Of a stretch of DNA of 6,694 bases, positions 4,935-6,694 are shown piece by piece. The stretch covers positions 1,593 to 8,286 of the forward strand of contig DCIC01000028.1 of the NCBI GenBank assembly GCA_002315825.1, read 5' to 3'. The stretch's first letter is position 1, and every line of letters begins with the position of its first letter. The notes beneath the pieces are model-generated. The model was not told the origin of the DNA and searched no databases. It saw only the letters and a list, made by a program, of their open reading frames with translations. Origin of the DNA: Bacteroidales bacterium UBA1736 (GTDB lineage: Bacteria > Bacteroidota > Bacteroidia > Bacteroidales > UBA932). Both the position numbers and the translations under genes were made by a program.

Positions 4935-6053
4935 CTAATCAATCCAGAATTGTCCACAGTGAGGGCAAACGCTTCCACAAGGAAAGTCATTCCTATAATA
5001 CACACCCCTATGGCGGCGTATATCCGTATCGCCAAGGGTACAACCACCGGCCCGATAAGTTGCCTCATACTGGGCCTGGCGTTTAATTTCAGCAGAGCTG
5101 GAAGATTCGGCAATCTCTATGTCGGATTTTGGTTCATCCATACTCAATACTGGCATGTGATAGTTTTTGCACCAGTCCGTATAAGTACCGGCAATATCCT
5201 CCCAGCTGTAATGGTCGCAATCGGAGAAGATGAGGTTGGCTCTTACAAACGGGAACTCAACATCCAGGTCAAGTTCGCACACATCACCGCCACCACGAAC
5301 CACATCAATCACACCTACGGCAAACCTTCCTTTGAAACGGATAGATTTGAAATCGTTGACATCATTGTTGATAAGGGCTTCCAGATCATCCATTGGGAAA
5401 TAAATTCTCAACTCGCCAGAATCAGCCTGACATACCATAGTTTCCAGGTCTTTCCATTGCTTTGAGTCTCTGGAAATTCCAAGAATCTTCGCCACATTGC
5501 TCACTTCGTCTTCCTCTGATGTATTTCTCCAAGGCTCGCACAGGAACGCCTCGTGCCATCCATCTACCTGATATCCCAAGTCGTAATAAATGGCAAGCGA
5601 AGTAGTGTTACGAAGAAGGTCGTGGATAGGATCACTGGTGTCGTGTTCATACAGATAGTCACGGATTTCATCCAGGTGTTCATCATATTCACACTCTAAG
5701 CCCTCTTGCCGCATAGCTTCCAGAATGTCTTTGAGATAGTATTCTTCGGGGAAATCCCACCAGTCCCAAATCTTTTCATCCAGCGGGCACATACTATTCT
5801 GGGATAGACATTCTTGTAGCGTTTTGGTTTCGTGGTCTAAATCAGAATTATAATCCACATAGTAGAGCGAAACATAGGTAGGCATAAAATCCTCCCAGGT
5901 TTTCACTTCTTCCGACACGATTTGAAGGCCCTCTGGAGGGAACAGAACAAACTCTTGCTCTTCCTTAAACTTGATGGCTTCCTCTTCGGTGTTAAAAGGC
6001 TCGTCATTGAGTTGGATATCCTCAGCGTTGAGGACATTATAAATCGTTTTCAT
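4935..6053 (-). CDS. Largest protein of the operon, 372 aa, acidic, with Cys-rich C-terminal tail
   Basis: Unrecognised as a characterised enzyme. It reads as several parts. Residues 1-50 form a small domain with FNTEEEAIKFKEEQE (20-34), a pattern common in short phage and mobile-element proteins. Residues 50-150 are acidic and Trp/Tyr-rich, including WDWWDFPEEYY (96-106). Residues 150-295 look alpha/beta, with LRIYF (215-219), FKGRFAVGVIDVV (240-252), the glycine turn RGGGD (253-257) and DLDVEFPFV (262-270). After a Ser-rich linker (316-320) comes a tail with C338, C359, C363 and C366 (PCGSVCPHCG). The CPHC knuckle is typical of zinc-binding tails, but the other two cysteines are not regularly spaced. 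The ATG at 6053 follows AGAGAG. The stop is two bases before the gene for a second zinc-ribbon protein. The long plus-strand frame at 4923-5465 is its antisense shadow. Confidence 0.88.
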   Translation of the reverse strand: MKTIYNVLNAEDIQLNDEPFNTEEEAIKFKEEQEFVLFPPEGLQIVSEEVKTWEDFMPTYVSLYYVDYNSDLDHETKTLQECLSQNSMCPLDEKIWDWWDFPEEYYLKDILEAMRQEGLECEYDEHLDEIRDYLYEHDTSDPIHDLLRNTTSLAIYYDLGYQVDGWHEAFLCEPWRNTSEEDEVSNVAKILGISRDSKQWKDLETMVCQADSGELRIYFPMDDLEALINNDVNDFKSIRFKGRFAVGVIDVVRGGGDVCELDLDVEFPFVRANLIFSDCDHYSWEDIAGTYTDWCKNYHMPVLSMDEPKSDIEIAESSSSAEIKRQAQYEATYRAGGCTLGDTDIRRHRGVYYRNDFPCGSVCPHCGQFWID

Positions 6054-6064
6054 ATCTCTCTTTT

Positions 6065-6436
6065 TTAATCGTTTCTGGGAAACTCAACTTCGCAATCAAG
6101 TATGTCATCCACAATTGCGAATAGACCTTCCCATTCAGCATAGGTAGCACCACCCCAGCACCAACATTCCTCAGGGCGCAAATCGTCCCATCCAGATGCT
6201 GTGTCAAGGCGTGAAAAGTCGAAACCGTCAACAAAAATGTGGACGGAACCCTCTATGAGCTTGACGGTGCGGGCTTGCATAGTAGCCAACCCGGAATCAT
6301 CACAGAAATCAATGTAGAGGGTAATGGTATCTTCCAGGATGAAAGTTTGGTCGGGCAGTGTAGCGAGTTTTGCTTTGAGGTCATTGAACGCCTGATCGCC
6401 AAGCATATCCAAGTAATCGTAATAATGGTATTTCAT
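6065..6436 (-). CDS. Uncharacterised acidic protein with CWCW motif, 123 aa
   Basis: Function unknown. The N-terminus is Tyr-rich (MKYHYYDYLDML) and helical, followed by strand-like segments around residues 31-44 (TFILEDTITLYIDF) and 56-70 (RTVKLIEGSVHIFVD). A Trp-rich stretch holds CWCWGG at 91-96 and W102, and the C-terminal helix is acidic (106-118). The two cysteines of CWCW with C45 and C115 could bind a metal, but spacing and surroundings match no zinc motif I know. The start at 6436 lies two bases after the upstream TAG. The stop is 11 bases before the next gene, the second-longest gap in the window. The AGAGAG stretch in that gap is a weak ribosome-site candidate for the next gene. 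The frame at 6037-6234 is a shadow. Confidence 0.87.
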   Translation of the reverse strand: MKYHYYDYLDMLGDQAFNDLKAKLATLPDQTFILEDTITLYIDFCDDSGLATMQARTVKLIEGSVHIFVDGFDFSRLDTASGWDDLRPEECWCWGGATYAEWEGLFAIVDDILDCEVEFPRND

Positions 6437-6438
6437 GG

Positions 6439-6672
6439 CTATCTGGCTTTTTCGTAGTGAATCTGGAATTCTCCCGAATTACCACTGCCCATCCAATAAA
6501 TGTCTGACATGTGGTAGCCAAGTACATCATCCAGGTATTCTTCAATTTCTTCGCTTTGAACGCCATCCTTCTGCAAGTAGATGGGCAATTCAATGAAATC
6601 AATACTGCCTGTAGAGTAATCAATCACAACTACATCAGCTGTGACGGATTTGAGTTCAATGTTAGCTTCCAT
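6439..6672 (-). CDS. Small uncharacterised alpha/beta protein, 77 aa
   Basis: I do not recognise a characterised family. The 77-residue product has alternating hydrophobic stretches that look like beta strands (residues 4-9, 12-18 VVVID, 24-29), then an acidic helix (39-51, EEIEEYLDDVLGY) and a final strand (68-73). There is no signal peptide, membrane segment or cysteine. The start is the ATG at 6672, three bases after a likely upstream stop, with no clear Shine-Dalgarno sequence. The gene ends with TAG two bases before the next ATG (TAGCCATG), so translation is probably coupled to its neighbour. An overlapping frame (6381-6623) on the same strand lacks this fit to its neighbours and is a shadow. 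The layout resembles small proteins I recall from Bacteroidales mobile elements, unverified. Confidence 0.85.
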   Translation of the reverse strand: MEANIELKSVTADVVVIDYSTGSIDFIELPIYLQKDGVQSEEIEEYLDDVLGYHMSDIYWMGSGNSGEFQIHYEKAR

Positions 6673-6675
6673 GGC

Positions 6676-6694
6676 CTAAAAGTATTGTCCGTTA
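6676..6694 (-). CDS. Possible 3' end of an upstream gene (last codons only)
   Basis: A TAG stop at 6678-6676 lies three bases before the ATG of the next gene. The in-frame codons before it would read Asn-Gly-Gln-Tyr-Phe. Every other gene here has an upstream neighbour ending within 12 bases of its start or overlapping it, so the tail of another operon gene is expected at this position. Only five complete codons plus the stop are visible, so the frame rests on spacing alone. A TAA in another frame at the very edge (6694-6692) is the alternative. Product unknown. Confidence 0.35.

Noticed and set aside
4923..5465. 180-aa open frame on the plus strand
   Set aside because: It lies wholly antisense to the 372-aa gene, which fits the operon at both ends. 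It has no ribosome site or neighbours on its strand. Long antisense frames are common opposite acidic coding sequences.
1..6694. Internal promoters, terminators, CRISPR repeats or insertion-sequence ends
   Set aside because: No gap longer than 12 bases exists to hold a promoter or hairpin, and I saw no regularly spaced direct repeats or terminal inverted repeats on either strand.

Overview
All 6.7 kb read as one densely packed, single-direction gene cluster on the minus strand, transcribed from the right edge of the window towards the left. I count 14 complete genes, one gene cut off at the left edge, and possibly the last few codons of another at the right edge. No gap between genes is longer than 12 bases. 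There is no tRNA, rRNA, insertion sequence, CRISPR array, inverted-repeat terminator or obvious promoter. The promoter must lie beyond position 6694 and the end of the operon beyond position 1.

The proteins are mostly small (58-372 residues), soluble-looking, without signal peptides or convincing membrane segments, rich in Trp and Tyr, and mostly strongly acidic. By hand count the 194-residue product has 51 Asp/Glu against 15 Lys/Arg. None is a recognisable enzyme. Several (at 177-791, 979-1242, 1235-1654, 1667-2401 and 2404-2988) remind me of families of uncharacterised proteins in Bacteroidales conjugative elements, plasmids and gut phages. That is memory, not a search. Together with mid-40s GC, near absence of Shine-Dalgarno sequences and the tight coupling, this suggests an accessory segment of a mobile element from a gut Bacteroidota. 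Plasmid, integrative element and phage cannot be told apart here.

Layout, in order of transcription: two small genes (6439-6672, 6065-6436); the largest gene (4935-6053, 372 aa), ending in a Cys-rich tail; a 58-aa zinc-ribbon protein (4756-4932); a 213-aa Trp-rich protein (4118-4759); a 63-aa helical protein (3930-4121); a 196-aa gene with lower GC and a less acidic product (3337-3927); a 122-aa gene overlapping it by 23 bases (2991-3359); two very acidic proteins (2404-2988, 1667-2401); three smaller ones (1235-1654, 979-1242, 797-976); a 204-aa protein (177-791); and the start of another gene (1-180).

The clearest structural signal is in the junctions. Six have exactly two bases between stop and ATG, three are ATGA overlaps, and two are longer overlaps. 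Only two starts have a strong Shine-Dalgarno sequence (GGGGAGG before 1242, GGAGG before 976). This points to translation by termination and re-initiation along one message. What the gene set does is unknown. An anti-restriction, anti-defence or early-transfer role is a reasonable guess from acidity and likely context, but nothing in the sequence proves it.
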